A stretch of DNA of 64,000 nt from CANNBR01 sp964604015 (GTDB lineage Bacteria > Babelota > Babeliae > Babelales > CAIQNR01), in assembly GCA_964604015.1 (NCBI GenBank), contig CAZRXF010000001.1, positions 1 to 64,000 of the forward strand, given 5' to 3'. Shown one piece after another: positions 43,336 through 52,815 of the stretch. Position 1 is the stretch's first letter, and each line of letters starts with the position of its first letter. A program made the position numbers and the translations under genes. The notes beneath the pieces are model-generated. The model had not been told where the DNA came from, searched no databases, and was given only the letters and a program-made list of their open reading frames with translations.

Positions 43336-43815
43336 ATGAAAAAGTTATTCTTATTTTTGGTTCTTGGACTCTGCGCCCAAGAAGCTGTGTGTTCCCATTT
43401 TGTTCGCCAGATTCCTGGGTTGCGTCTTTTGACACAAAAGAGAACCATCTATCACTCGGGTGAGCGCTCGTCAGAAAAAAACTTTAAAGATCGAATATTA
43501 GATAGTGTCGTTCTGGCAGGGCTTGTTGGTTTTGGGGTGAATGCTCTTTACAACAAAATGACCAATGATGGGGAACTTGCTCGTATTGAAAAAGATTTAC
43601 AACAAGTAAAGGCTAAGCAGCAGGAACTGCTTGATCTAATGCGCGAGATAAGAAATGACCAAATACGGCAAGGTGCTGTAAGCGATACAGTGAGAGAAAT
43701 GGAGACAAAATTTCCTTCTGTGTTTGCACACCTCGTAAGGACTAATCAAGTTCCTTCATCTTTCGCTAATGATCCGAAATCAACTGATCAAGCTGGGAAA
43801 GAAGAGCGGAAATAA
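43336..43815 (+). CDS. Small exported coiled-coil membrane protein
   Basis: 159 residues, GAGG upstream. Signal peptide MKKLFLFLVLGLCAQEAVCS, a second hydrophobic stretch (ILDSVVLAGLVGFGVNALY, about residues 55-73), then a coiled coil (LARIEKDLQQVKAKQQELL). The last 50 bases overlap the end of the convergent gene at 43766. No family recognised; the layout suggests a small envelope protein with a coiled-coil partner surface. Confidence 0.65.
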   Translation: MKKLFLFLVLGLCAQEAVCSHFVRQIPGLRLLTQKRTIYHSGERSSEKNFKDRILDSVVLAGLVGFGVNALYNKMTNDGELARIEKDLQQVKAKQQELLDLMREIRNDQIRQGAVSDTVREMETKFPSVFAHLVRTNQVPSSFANDPKSTDQAGKEERK

Positions 43816-45523
43816 GAGTCATTTTTTGTTCAGGTAAAAGTGTCTTGTCTTCGATGTTATCAAGGAATTGACGGTAGGTTGCTCGATATTCTGAGGGCAA
43901 CTTGTCTTTATAACGGCAGAGCCGTTGGAACCAGTAAAAATATTCTCCTTTAAAACGAGTAGATAAGGTTGCAGGATCTTTGGTATATCGTTCTTTGTTA
44001 AAAAGAAGTTGCAACGAAATAAGATCTGTTTTGAGTGGTTTTGCAAGATTGACCGAAAGTACGTGACGGTACAGGCTACGGCCTCCTGCAAAAGTAAGAT
44101 AAGAAGCAATCATCAGAGGAATAGTGGCACTCAATTCAATGTTAAGACGCATGTTCTCTGAATACGTATGAATAAGATGACCAAGTGCTGCCCCTTTTAA
44201 CTTCAATTCCAATCCATTTACAATCAAAATCTGAGTGATGAGTGCAACAAACCCCTTATTTTCTTGTAGGAGAATGCTGCTTGAATGCAGAGACTGTTTG
44301 GTCTGTTCCAGTGCCACATTAGCTTGACTGAAATAATGTTTCATGTCCTGGATGCCGTTGTATATATCAGGCCTCACGGTGCTATAGTCCTTAATCGCTA
44401 CATTTACCGCGGGGGTGCAATTGTAACCCGGAACCCAATCGACCAGTGGTACTGGTTCAAAATCGAATTTGTAAACCGCCGGAGGAACCTGTTTCAACCG
44501 TTGTTCCATCTCTTGTATATTCGCATGGATTCCTTGAATTCCGTTATAGAGCGATTGCGGTACCGATTCTCCTAATGAGAAAAGTAACGATGTGAAGGCC
44601 TCACGTTTTTGGTCAAAATTAAGACTTTCAAGCATACGTCCTTTGAGCGATGCCTGAAGAGTGGGCGCTGTTTGTTCGATGCCCTCTGCTTTTTTGAGTA
44701 CGAGGGTGAGCTGTTTTTCATACTCTTTCAAATCAAAATCGACATTGGTTGTAAGGGCTCGTAAATCAAGGGGTCGTTCGTTGCGTAAGATGCGATACAT
44801 TGATTTGACCGGTTCGATACCGTGTTTACGAATGAATTCTGAAATTTTATGTTCTCCCTGTTCGTTGTACCAACACAGAGAGTAACGAGGAGCGCTTTTA
44901 AGATAGGTGACCTTGCGTTGAGAAAGGAAATCGATAGCGTCTTCTTCCTGCTTTTTTTTCACTTGCAGGTACTGCGTTCCATCTTTTTCGATGACGTAGT
45001 CATGTCCCAAGAAAGGGCGGCTTGCATCCAGTGCGGAAGAAAGTTTTTCATTTTGAGGTGGAATGATAAAAAGAGAATGTGACTGGCCAAATCGGTGCAA
45101 ATAAAAGGCGACGCCTGCGGCCAGAGCTGCAAGAGTAGCGTATGAAAGCCAACGGCGATTGAAGTGGGAAGGTACCCCATGCTGAGAAATAATGAAAGAG
45201 GTCTTTCGGTAGAGTCTGGTGACGCTTTCATAGGAAATTTTTTTTTGATCTTCAGAAAGGGCTGCAAGAAACTCAATAAGCCGATCTTCAGCAACGGTAA
45301 GGGCTTTTTGGTGATTGGTAACTTCTGACTTCCACCCCTTGTTGAACCATTGGTGGGCAGGGCGTTTGAAAAAACTAGTCGTTTTATCCCGAGCCATCAC
45401 CTCCCAATAAGCTTGAGCCTCCCGTACCTGGTCCAGTAACTCGATGGCTTTTTCTGCAGAATATGCCATTGTCTGAGCTAATCCCAAACCTATACATATC
45501 AAAAGTAATGATTTTTTTTGCAT
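43766..45523 (-). CDS. Exported membrane protein of unknown family
   Basis: 585 residues from ATG 45523 with GGGGGA before it; the longer frame to 45610 lacks a signal at its start. Signal peptide MQKKSLLLICIGLGLAQTMAYS, a helical segment, a membrane span near residue 125 (YATLAALAAGVAFYLHRF), a soluble middle with coiled-coil parts and another hydrophobic region (LSATIPLMIASYLTFAG) towards the end. The general plan resembles the gene at 34641, though I would not claim homology. The 3' end overlaps the convergent gene by 50 bases. Confidence 0.65.
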   Translation of the reverse strand: MQKKSLLLICIGLGLAQTMAYSAEKAIELLDQVREAQAYWEVMARDKTTSFFKRPAHQWFNKGWKSEVTNHQKALTVAEDRLIEFLAALSEDQKKISYESVTRLYRKTSFIISQHGVPSHFNRRWLSYATLAALAAGVAFYLHRFGQSHSLFIIPPQNEKLSSALDASRPFLGHDYVIEKDGTQYLQVKKKQEEDAIDFLSQRKVTYLKSAPRYSLCWYNEQGEHKISEFIRKHGIEPVKSMYRILRNERPLDLRALTTNVDFDLKEYEKQLTLVLKKAEGIEQTAPTLQASLKGRMLESLNFDQKREAFTSLLFSLGESVPQSLYNGIQGIHANIQEMEQRLKQVPPAVYKFDFEPVPLVDWVPGYNCTPAVNVAIKDYSTVRPDIYNGIQDMKHYFSQANVALEQTKQSLHSSSILLQENKGFVALITQILIVNGLELKLKGAALGHLIHTYSENMRLNIELSATIPLMIASYLTFAGGRSLYRHVLSVNLAKPLKTDLISLQLLFNKERYTKDPATLSTRFKGEYFYWFQRLCRYKDKLPSEYRATYRQFLDNIEDKTLLPEQKMTLISALLSQLDQLISDH

Positions 45524-45675
45524 AAGATCCCCCGAACATAAGCTAAAATCCCCTCGTGATGCCCATTTACTGTAACAAGGGGCGACATTTTTCTCAACAG
45601 GGCAAGACAAAAGCCAAAAGTTGTGCTAAAGTTAAACTTCAAAATCAGATTTTTAAAAAAATAAAGGTAAACAGC

Positions 45676-46011
45676 ATGTCCATGATTCCAGAATTTGAGC
45701 GTTATGCCATTTTTAAGACCGGTGGAAAACAATACCAAGGTATCGAAGGCAAGACCGTAGCGATTGAAAAGCTTGATGGCCAACTTGGTGATAAGGTCGA
45801 GTTCAAGGAAGTTCTCTTCCGTAAAAAAGGTTCTGAAAGCTACGAAATTGGTCAGCCTATGCTTAAAGGTTCTGTGACCGCATCTATCGTTAGACAGATG
45901 AAAGGCCCAAAGGTTATCGCTTTTACCTTTAGACGTCGTAATAAGACCCGTATTAAAAAGGGTCACCGTCAGCCAATCACGGTTGTTCGTATCGAATCTA
46001 TCGGTGCGTAA
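45676..46011 (+). CDS. rplU: 50S ribosomal protein L21
   Basis: 111 residues from ATG 45676 (AAAGGT upstream); the frame extends to 45556 but L21 begins at EFERYAIFKTGGKQYQG. The barrel and the basic C-terminal signature AFTFRRRNKTRIKKGHRQPITVVRI are diagnostic. L21 binds 23S rRNA domain VI. In most bacteria rpmA (L27) follows directly; here a terminator and a convergent permease follow instead. Divergent from the membrane protein gene at 45523. Confidence 0.95.
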   Translation: MSMIPEFERYAIFKTGGKQYQGIEGKTVAIEKLDGQLGDKVEFKEVLFRKKGSESYEIGQPMLKGSVTASIVRQMKGPKVIAFTFRRRNKTRIKKGHRQPITVVRIESIGA

Positions 46012-46040
46012 TCTGATTTTGATTTCATTTTTCGAAATAT

Positions 46041-46071
46041 AAAGTGCAGTCGTTCTGGCTGCACTTTTTTT
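46041..46071. terminator. Bidirectional terminator between rplU and the EamA permease
   Basis: AAAGTGCAG (46041-46049), nine-base loop, CTGCACTTT (46059-46067), followed by T residues. It works for the plus-strand rplU and, read in reverse, for the convergent gene that ends at 46075. Confidence 0.85.
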
Positions 46072-46074
46072 GTT

Positions 46075-47049
46075 TTACAGAGCTCCTATACATCCACCAA
46101 CAAGAATGAGAACGACTCCCACAATCTCTGGTGCGTGAATTTCTTCTTTGAGTGTCAGATACGCAAAGGCGAGGGTTAAAGGAACACTGAACTTAGTTAG
46201 TGCAACAACAACTGCCTGATCATTGTTTTGGTAGACATAGTAGTACAAGTATTGAGAAAGAAAATTTGCTACTGATGCATAAAAAATTCCTGTTTTTTGG
46301 GTGTACAATTCTTTCATAATCGCATGGGGTTTCTTTTTTGCTGCGACCATAAGGTAGAGCAAGAAGATGACGACAAAAAAGAGCGAACTGACTTGGAAAT
46401 ACTCAAGTGAGGTAATGAATTCTTTGGTGAAAAAAGTAATGCCATGCGTATGGAAGAAATGTACGACTTTGTGTGTTGTTTCGTTTGCTTCGGTAGTTAG
46501 GTACACAATAAGATTTTCAGAAGTATCTAAAAGTGCCATGGTCAGTGCTCCCACGTACAAATAGAAGGGCAATCGAAGGAGTGGTTTAAAGATATTGGGA
46601 AAATGGAATCGCTCAAATCCTGACACAAATGCACCGGCTGAGATGAGGCCAATGCTTAATGTTTCTTGAAATGTCAGATGGTTTCCGAGAAAAAAATAAA
46701 GAAGCGCGGTGAGAGGCGTCCCTATTTCAAGAATTGGGATAATTTTTGCAAGCGAGTAATGGTGAAAAAGGTAGGCTTTGAGAGCTATTCCTAGAACGAC
46801 TATTCCACCAACAAGAAGATAGTTGTAGATGTTCTCAATTGCCATGACTCCAAAATTTTTTGTGATAGCTTCCAGTGATGCCCCAGAAATGAGTTTGCTT
46901 TCGTAAAAAACGATTGTCATTCCCACAAAAGTAAAAACGGCGACCCAAAAAGAAAGCAGTAATTTTTCGGGACTCTTTTTAAGAAAAATATTGTAACAAG
47001 CTGCTGTTACGGCTGATAGAATGAGCCAGATAAATGCAAGAAACACCAT
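46075..47049 (-). CDS. EamA/DMT-family membrane transporter
   Basis: 324 residues with about ten membrane helices in two related halves, as in drug/metabolite transporters: LILSAVTAACYNIFLKK at the start, SLAKIIPILEIGTPLTALLYFFLG closing half one, and VALTKFSVPLTLAFAYLTLKEEI at the equivalent place in half two. GGGGAGAG precedes the ATG. Substrate cannot be predicted. The gene ends at the terminator shared with rplU and is probably single. Confidence 0.85.
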   Translation of the reverse strand: MVFLAFIWLILSAVTAACYNIFLKKSPEKLLLSFWVAVFTFVGMTIVFYESKLISGASLEAITKNFGVMAIENIYNYLLVGGIVVLGIALKAYLFHHYSLAKIIPILEIGTPLTALLYFFLGNHLTFQETLSIGLISAGAFVSGFERFHFPNIFKPLLRLPFYLYVGALTMALLDTSENLIVYLTTEANETTHKVVHFFHTHGITFFTKEFITSLEYFQVSSLFFVVIFLLYLMVAAKKKPHAIMKELYTQKTGIFYASVANFLSQYLYYYVYQNNDQAVVVALTKFSVPLTLAFAYLTLKEEIHAPEIVGVVLILVGGCIGAL

Positions 47050-47119
47050 ACGATCTCTCCCCTTTACGTGTTTTTACTGCCCAGTGTAAAAGGGAGAACG
47101 TTGGTTGTGCCAGAGCTTG

Positions 47120-47764
47120 TTAGGAAAGGCGTGCAATTTTGTTTAAATCTTTTTCCGTTCCTGAGAACAAAAGCAGGTCGTTTTCCTTTACCTGGTAGTC
47201 GGGTGGTACAGGGATAAAGTCATCTCCCTCTTTTCGGGCAATGCAGGAAACATGGAAGTTATTGAAAAGATCAAGTCCTTCAATGGTAGTTCCTACAAAT
47301 GACAAAGGAGCGGTGATCTGGCTTAAAGAAAATTGCTTTGAAATTCTAAAAAACTGACTGAATGGAGATCCCAAGCGTTCAGCAAGGCGGATACCAATAT
47401 CCTGTTCAGGGATAATAGTTTCGTCAGCGCCAATCAGGGTGACGATTTCTTGGTGGATTTCGTTGATGGAGCGTGTGATGATGCGAGGAACCTTGAGCCG
47501 CTTTTTAAGAAGGGCAGTAATCAAAATTGATTGAGCAAAGTTTTCACCCATGGCAACAATCACCACATCCATTTCATCCACACCGATTGAACGTAACGAT
47601 GACTCATCAAGGACACGCATACAAATTGCTTGTGTGACTGAGTCACGGATGGAAGAAACAATAGAATCATTGCTGTCGATTGCAAGGACCTCTACTCCCT
47701 TTTCGTGGAGTGTTGTCGCTACGCTATAACCGAATCTTCCTAGTCCAATAACACATACTTTCAT
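47120..47764 (-). CDS. ktrA: Potassium uptake regulatory subunit (KtrA/TrkA N-terminal type)
   Basis: 214 residues. Rossmann nucleotide-binding RCK domain with VIGLGRFG (G7, G9, G12) and an acidic residue at the end of strand two (LAIDSND), then RCK-C (CIARKEGDDFIPVPPDYQVK). One RCK copy and the length match KtrA rather than the doubled TrkA. It gates the KtrB channel by binding ATP/ADP or NAD(H). It follows the transporter gene by 17 bases, as expected for a functional pair. Confidence 0.9.
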   Translation of the reverse strand: MKVCVIGLGRFGYSVATTLHEKGVEVLAIDSNDSIVSSIRDSVTQAICMRVLDESSLRSIGVDEMDVVIVAMGENFAQSILITALLKKRLKVPRIITRSINEIHQEIVTLIGADETIIPEQDIGIRLAERLGSPFSQFFRISKQFSLSQITAPLSFVGTTIEGLDLFNNFHVSCIARKEGDDFIPVPPDYQVKENDLLLFSGTEKDLNKIARLS

Positions 47765-47781
47765 AACTAAAGATCCTCACT

Positions 47782-49116
47782 TTAGGTAACCATGACCCGT
47801 TCTTCTGGATACGTATATTCTCGTCCCTCGCTTCTCTTACGTAATGCAATAAGAAGCGTGAGTGATCCAACGCGCCCGATAAACATGCTGAGTGCTATTA
47901 AAAATTTTCCAAAAAAGGAAAGGTGCGGGGTAATGCCAATCGTGGCACCAAGCGTTGAAAAGGCAGAAATAACTTCAAAAACGATATCAAGAAACGGCCA
48001 GCTATTTTCGGTAATAAGAAGACAAAAAATCGTAAGAATAACCCATAAAATACTTAAAGTAACAATCGCAAGTGCTCGATAAACTTGGTCTTTGCTTATC
48101 GATCTACCTTTCAAATCAACATTTGCTTTGCTCATAATGGCAGCGTTGATAGTTGCAATAAAAATGGCAGCTGTGGTGAGTTTGACACCACCACCAGTTG
48201 ATCCTGGAGCTGATCCAATGAAGGCATTGATCATAACCGTAAAAAGAGATGCGTGTTGCATGTCGTCAGGGTGTACGGAAAAGAATCCGCCTCCGCGTGA
48301 GCTGATCGAAGTAAAAAAAGCATTGACACATTGGAGCGGGGCACCAAATCCCTCAAAGGTATTATTTTTTTCAAGCAACCAGAATACAAAGGTTCCTGCA
48401 ACTGAAAGGAAAAAGTAATACCAAAGGATAATGCGAGTTTGGAGTGAAAACGTTGTTCTTCGATGAGTTTTCCAGAGATTGTATTTATCAACCAGCTCTT
48501 TCCAGGTGAGAAAACCTAAGCCTCCGCTTATCATTAAAAAACTGGTGATCAAGAGCATATTGTAACTTTCTGCGTAGACAATCATGTCTCCTGCAAAAGG
48601 AGTAATACCTGCATTGCAAAAAGCGGCAACAGAAAGAAAAAGTGAATAAAAAATGGCTTTGAAAGTAGGAAAATCATGCTTGAGTGTTTGGAAAATAAAA
48701 AAAGCACCGATGCCTTCAATAACCGCTGTCAGCGCCATAATAAAAAGAAGAATCTTTTTTGTGTGCTTCCAAGAATCAAGATCAAGCATTTCTCCTGCAA
48801 TGACTTGGCTTGAAAGTCCCAGGTTGACAAATAATGAGACAACAAAAAAAGTCAGAGTGATAAGACCAAGCCCTCCAATTTGTATAAGGACCATGATGAT
48901 CGCTTGTCCGATAGGGGTAAAAGCATCAAGAGGGATGCTAAGTTGTCCGGTGACACAGGTGCATGATGTTGCTGTGAAAAAAAGATCAATCAGTGCTATC
49001 GGTTTAACACGAGAAAATGGAAGACCAAGAAAGAATGTGCCAAGAGCGATAGCAAGCGCCATTGACATAAGAATGGTGCGGCTTGGAGAAAAAAAATGAG
49101 TTTTACTAATTCCCAT
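47782..49116 (-). CDS. ktrB: Potassium transporter membrane subunit (KtrB/TrkH)
   Basis: 444 residues and about ten membrane helices. Four pore loops are visible: FTATSCTCVTGQL, SVAAFCNAGITPFAGD, FTSISSRGGGFFSVHP and SAFSTLGATIGITP; each provides part of the K+ selectivity filter. Length and the single-RCK partner favour KtrB. It imports potassium with sodium or proton motive force. In an operon behind glyS and the VTT gene; a 32-base gap and weak AGGATT ribosome binding site. Confidence 0.92.
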   Translation of the reverse strand: MGISKTHFFSPSRTILMSMALAIALGTFFLGLPFSRVKPIALIDLFFTATSCTCVTGQLSIPLDAFTPIGQAIIMVLIQIGGLGLITLTFFVVSLFVNLGLSSQVIAGEMLDLDSWKHTKKILLFIMALTAVIEGIGAFFIFQTLKHDFPTFKAIFYSLFLSVAAFCNAGITPFAGDMIVYAESYNMLLITSFLMISGGLGFLTWKELVDKYNLWKTHRRTTFSLQTRIILWYYFFLSVAGTFVFWLLEKNNTFEGFGAPLQCVNAFFTSISSRGGGFFSVHPDDMQHASLFTVMINAFIGSAPGSTGGGVKLTTAAIFIATINAAIMSKANVDLKGRSISKDQVYRALAIVTLSILWVILTIFCLLITENSWPFLDIVFEVISAFSTLGATIGITPHLSFFGKFLIALSMFIGRVGSLTLLIALRKRSEGREYTYPEERVMVT

Positions 49117-49148
49117 ACAATAATCCTGAACCCTTTACGTGCGGATCA

Positions 49149-49757
49149 TTACGTGATCGCAAAAAGTACGCACAAAATAATAACGATAAACAGTGCAACA
49201 AGGCTGTTAAAATACCGATCGATATGATTTTTAATGGCAGCACCCCAGGTGAACATAACAGTACCAATCAAGAACAAACGAATGCTCCGGACGATGAGTG
49301 AACAGACAACAAACGGAATAAAAGGAACGCGGCAAAAGCCTGCAGTAAGCGTGATAACTTTGTAAGGGAGTGGGGTAAGCCCTGCAATGAGAATAGCTCC
49401 TGCTTCATGAGTGCGATATTGTTGGCAAAGGTACTCGAACTTTTCGGGCGTGGTGATAAACGACACAATTTTTTGTCCCGCTTGTTCCCAGACATACAAC
49501 CCGATGTGGTAGGCAGCAATGCCCCCTAACACAGAAGCGATGGTGGCAACAAATGCGTAAAAAAAGGAACGCCGTGGACGTTCCGAACAAAAAAGTATGA
49601 GGAGTGGCCCTGCAGGAAGAATAAAGATCGCTTCAATAAAGAAAAAGAGGATAAGAATGAAAATGCCAGAGGGCTGGTGCACGAGTGTCCCCATCCAATC
49701 GTAAAGGCGCCGAAGCGCCCTTGCTGTTGTTCCTACCACTGGTACTTTGTTAATCAC
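49149..49757 (-). CDS. VTT-domain (DedA/YqaA-like) membrane protein
   Basis: 202 residues with about five membrane segments. The FILPAGPLLILFCSERPRRSFFYAF and LPYKVITLTAGFCRVPFIPFVV blocks are typical of the YqaA branch of the SNARE-associated/VTT superfamily; family members are linked to lipid scrambling or flipping. The ATG overlaps the glyS TGA (ATGA), so it is cotranslated with glycyl-tRNA synthetase. Role in this operon is unclear. Confidence 0.85.
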   Translation of the reverse strand: MINKVPVVGTTARALRRLYDWMGTLVHQPSGIFILILFFFIEAIFILPAGPLLILFCSERPRRSFFYAFVATIASVLGGIAAYHIGLYVWEQAGQKIVSFITTPEKFEYLCQQYRTHEAGAILIAGLTPLPYKVITLTAGFCRVPFIPFVVCSLIVRSIRLFLIGTVMFTWGAAIKNHIDRYFNSLVALFIVIILCVLFAIT

Positions 49758-51082
49758 GACCTGTTCTTTCCTTTTTTCATGGCGTCTTTGATGTACGCAA
49801 GGAGCTTGTCGACTGCCACCCGTTCCTGTTTTGTCGTATCACGGTCACGTACGGTGATGCAATGGTCTTGCTCGCTGTCAAAGTCATAGGTGACACAGAA
49901 AGGAGTTCCAATCTCGTCTTGGCGTCGGTACCGTTTGCCGATCGATCCTGTTTCGTCAATCTGTGCAACAAGACCTGCTTCTTTAAAATCGTGATAAAGT
50001 TTTTCAACCGGTTCTGAAAGTTTTTTAACCAGAGGCATAAACGCAACGGTTACAGGAGCGATTGAAGGGGCAAAAGAAAGCACCACTCGTTTTTCTCCTT
50101 CAACTTCATCTTCACGGTAGGAATCAAAAAGCAAGGTCAGGAACAGGCGATCAACACCGATGGATGATTCGACCACGTGTGGGATATATGATTCACGTGT
50201 TTCTTCATCAAAGACAGACAAATCTTTACCAGAGTGCTTGGTGTGTTGTGTAAGATCAAATGCCCCGCGGTGAGCAATCCCCTCAAGTTCTTTCCAGCCA
50301 AAGGGAAATTGGTATTCAACATCAACACATCGTGCGGCATAGTGGGCAAGTTCGTGTTTTTCATGTTCGCGAACTCTGATCTTTTCTTGGGTAAGCCCAA
50401 CCATTTTGTAAAATTTCAGTCGATGTTCAATCCAGAAGGCAAGCGCATCATTGGAGGTTTCTGGGCGGCAGAACCATTCGATTTCCATCTGCTCAAATTC
50501 ACGCATTCTAAAGAGGAATTGCTTTGGAGTGATTTCATTTCTGAATGCTTTACCAACTTGTGCAATACCAAAGGGAACTTTGACGCGGCAGGTAGTCAAC
50601 ACATTTTTGAAGTTTACAAAGAGTGCCTGAGCCGTTTCTGGGCGTAGATAGCAGGTTGAAGCTGCTGTTTCGAGTGCACCAAGTTGTGTTTTAAACATCA
50701 TGTTGAAGTTGCGTACTTCGGTCCAATCATTTTTCCCGCACGATGGGCACTTGCTCAAATCAGTGTCATCGGCACGAAAGCGATGCTTACAGTTTTTACA
50801 GTCGATCATCGGATCATGGAATCCGTCAACGTGACCCGAGGCTTTCCAGACCGCTTCAGGAGCAAGGAGAGAGCCTTCAAGTTCTACAATCGGTCCGAGA
50901 TTGTTTTCAAGGGAGGTAAGCCATGCTTTGCGGATATTTTTTTTAAGCAGCGTTCCAAGAGGGCCAAAGTCGTACACCCCGTTGATTCCGCCATAGATAT
51001 CAGCCGCTGGATACACAAATCCACGGCGCTTGCATAGACTCACTAACGTTTCGAGAGAGACCGATGTTTCGCTTGATTTCAT
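49754..51082 (-). CDS. glyS: Glycyl-tRNA synthetase, dimeric class II type
   Basis: 442 residues, the homodimeric (alpha2) type. Zinc-binding segment CKNCKHRFRADD...CPSCG, class II motif 2 in GIAQVGKAFRNEITPKQFLFRMREFEQMEIEW (preceded by YLRPETAQALF), motif 3 VESSIGVDRLFLTLLFDSY, and a C-terminal anticodon-binding domain with IDETGSIGKRYRRQDEIGTPF. It charges tRNA-Gly. AAGGAA precedes the ATG. First gene of the glyS - VTT - ktrB - ktrA operon. Confidence 0.97.
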   Translation of the reverse strand: MKSSETSVSLETLVSLCKRRGFVYPAADIYGGINGVYDFGPLGTLLKKNIRKAWLTSLENNLGPIVELEGSLLAPEAVWKASGHVDGFHDPMIDCKNCKHRFRADDTDLSKCPSCGKNDWTEVRNFNMMFKTQLGALETAASTCYLRPETAQALFVNFKNVLTTCRVKVPFGIAQVGKAFRNEITPKQFLFRMREFEQMEIEWFCRPETSNDALAFWIEHRLKFYKMVGLTQEKIRVREHEKHELAHYAARCVDVEYQFPFGWKELEGIAHRGAFDLTQHTKHSGKDLSVFDEETRESYIPHVVESSIGVDRLFLTLLFDSYREDEVEGEKRVVLSFAPSIAPVTVAFMPLVKKLSEPVEKLYHDFKEAGLVAQIDETGSIGKRYRRQDEIGTPFCVTYDFDSEQDHCITVRDRDTTKQERVAVDKLLAYIKDAMKKGKNRS

Positions 51083-51122
51083 CGCAATATTCCTTATCCT
51101 TAAGTTCCTACATGAGGTCTCT

Positions 51123-51131
51123 ACTATATCA
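51123..51131 (-). promoter_or_regulatory. Extended -10 promoter of the glyS operon
   Basis: Minus strand TGATATAGT (51131-51123), about 40 bases before the glyS ATG. The divergent HtrA gene starts at 51193, so its own promoter must overlap this region. Confidence 0.55.
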
Positions 51132-51192
51132 TATTTTTGTGACTGCGCACAGGAAGGTTGCGATGAAAAGATTACACGGTGGGGGAAAGATA

Positions 51193-52788
51193 ATGAAGCG
51201 GTATTTCGTCAATTTTGTGAGTGTACTGTTTTGTCTGGCCGTGCCTTTCGAGCTCTGTTCAAAACCAAAAAACGTGAAAAACGGGCAAGTAAAAGCTGTT
51301 GGTGTAAAGGCGCAATGGCAAAAGGTTCAGGATCAAGCTCAGTACGGGATTGTGCAAATTATGTCGTATGCAGCCGACCCTCACATCCTGCGTCCGTATG
51401 CACGAGAAGGCAATGAAGGGCGTGGCAGTGGTTCGTTTATTGAAGGTGGCTATATCCTAAGCTGCTATCATGTGATTGAAAATGCGGTCAGTGTGGGTAT
51501 TCAGATGCCGCTGTATTGCGGCAAGCGTGTACTGCCGGTTCGTGTAGTGGGGGTATGTCCGGAATATGACATGGCCCTGCTTGAGCTAGATCAAAAGGTG
51601 CGGACTGAACTTGAGAAGACCTTTGGGCCTCTGCCGACCTTAAAACTTGGTGATTCTGATAAGGTTGAGCGCTCTGAACAACTGCTTGGCCTTGGTTTTC
51701 CTCTGGGTGCTGAATCGCTCAAAAGTGTGACTGGCGTCGTTAGTGGCTACGAGCATGTGGTGTCTCGCAGTGGGATACGTTTCCATCAGGCATACGCCAT
51801 TCAAGTCAGTACCCCTTTTAATCCGGGAAGCTCTGGTGGGCCAGTGCTGAACAAACGAGGTGAAGTTGTCGGTATTTGTATGTCTGGCAATCCTGATGCC
51901 CAAAATGTGGGGTTCATTGCTCCCATCAATCACTACAAGGTGATTCAGGATCGGCTTAAAGAAGGTGGTTTTGTCAGAAAACCGTATCTTGGAGTTCTCT
52001 TTTGTCGTGCCAAAGATAATGAACTTGCGCAGCTTTTGGGAAATCCTGTACCGGCTGGTTGCTATCTCAGTTATGTTTCAACGGTGGGTCTTGCAGGGCA
52101 AGCGGGAATTCAAGAAGGAGATATGTTGTACTCTCTCAATGGATTTCCTATTGATCCGTATGGATGCATTGCGTTAAAAGGTCGTGGAGATCGTCTTTTT
52201 GTGCAAGATTACCTAGCGTCACTGCCTCTGGGTTCTGATCTTGCGTGTGTGATTTACCGCAATGGCGTTAAGCATGAATTTTCTATTCAGTGGTGTCTTT
52301 CAAAAGAACCAGCTATTCGTTGGCGCTATTTGCCTTATGATGAAGTTGACTATGAAATTGTGGGCGGGCTCCTGGTCCAAGAGCTTTCTTTGAATATGAT
52401 TGCGCTGTTTGATCATACTTCAGCCGGAAATGAGCTGCCGGCAGTTCGTGCACGTCTTGCGCGGTATAAAGAAGATGCGATGCGTCAAGAACCGGTCGTG
52501 GTGGTGACGCATGTTTTTGCAAGTTCTGCTGCGTATGCAGCACGTTCCTGCGGCGTTGGTTCGCTTATTGCGGAAGTGAATGGCAAGCCGGTCAAAACGC
52601 TCAAAGATGTACGGGCAGCGCTCAGTGAACAAGGGGATAAGCCATTTGTTGTCTTTAAAACTGATGAGCAAGAACCGCTAGCTCTTCCAGTAACAACGAT
52701 TGTTCAGCAGGAGGCTCAGCTTGCTCAGGCATTTGGCTATCAGACAACTCCAGCGATGGCTCAGTTGATTGCGGAGCGACAAAAATAG
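51193..52788 (+). CDS. Exported HtrA/Deg-type serine protease 1
   Basis: 531 residues from ATG 51193 (GGGGAAAG upstream, signal peptide MKRYFVNFVSVLFCLAVPF); the frame to 51064 overlaps glyS. Trypsin-like domain with H93 (CYHVIE), D126 (EYDMALLEL) and S214 (NPGSSGGP); then a PDZ domain (GIQEGDMLYSLNGFPI) and a second C-terminal PDZ-like part with YDEVDYEIVGGLLVQ. That last block, with a DYEIxGGLxxQxL pattern, is typical of the plant-type Deg2/Deg9/Deg10 group. It should degrade or refold misfolded envelope proteins. Tandem with a second protease 27 bases downstream. Confidence 0.88.
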   Translation: MKRYFVNFVSVLFCLAVPFELCSKPKNVKNGQVKAVGVKAQWQKVQDQAQYGIVQIMSYAADPHILRPYAREGNEGRGSGSFIEGGYILSCYHVIENAVSVGIQMPLYCGKRVLPVRVVGVCPEYDMALLELDQKVRTELEKTFGPLPTLKLGDSDKVERSEQLLGLGFPLGAESLKSVTGVVSGYEHVVSRSGIRFHQAYAIQVSTPFNPGSSGGPVLNKRGEVVGICMSGNPDAQNVGFIAPINHYKVIQDRLKEGGFVRKPYLGVLFCRAKDNELAQLLGNPVPAGCYLSYVSTVGLAGQAGIQEGDMLYSLNGFPIDPYGCIALKGRGDRLFVQDYLASLPLGSDLACVIYRNGVKHEFSIQWCLSKEPAIRWRYLPYDEVDYEIVGGLLVQELSLNMIALFDHTSAGNELPAVRARLARYKEDAMRQEPVVVVTHVFASSAAYAARSCGVGSLIAEVNGKPVKTLKDVRAALSEQGDKPFVVFKTDEQEPLALPVTTIVQQEAQLAQAFGYQTTPAMAQLIAERQK

Positions 52789-52815
52789 AACAACTAAAAA
52801 AAGGATTCGATTGCT

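Noticed and set aside
47120..47764. Full-length TrkA
   Set aside because: Only one RCK unit and 214 residues; TrkA has two units, so KtrA is the better name.
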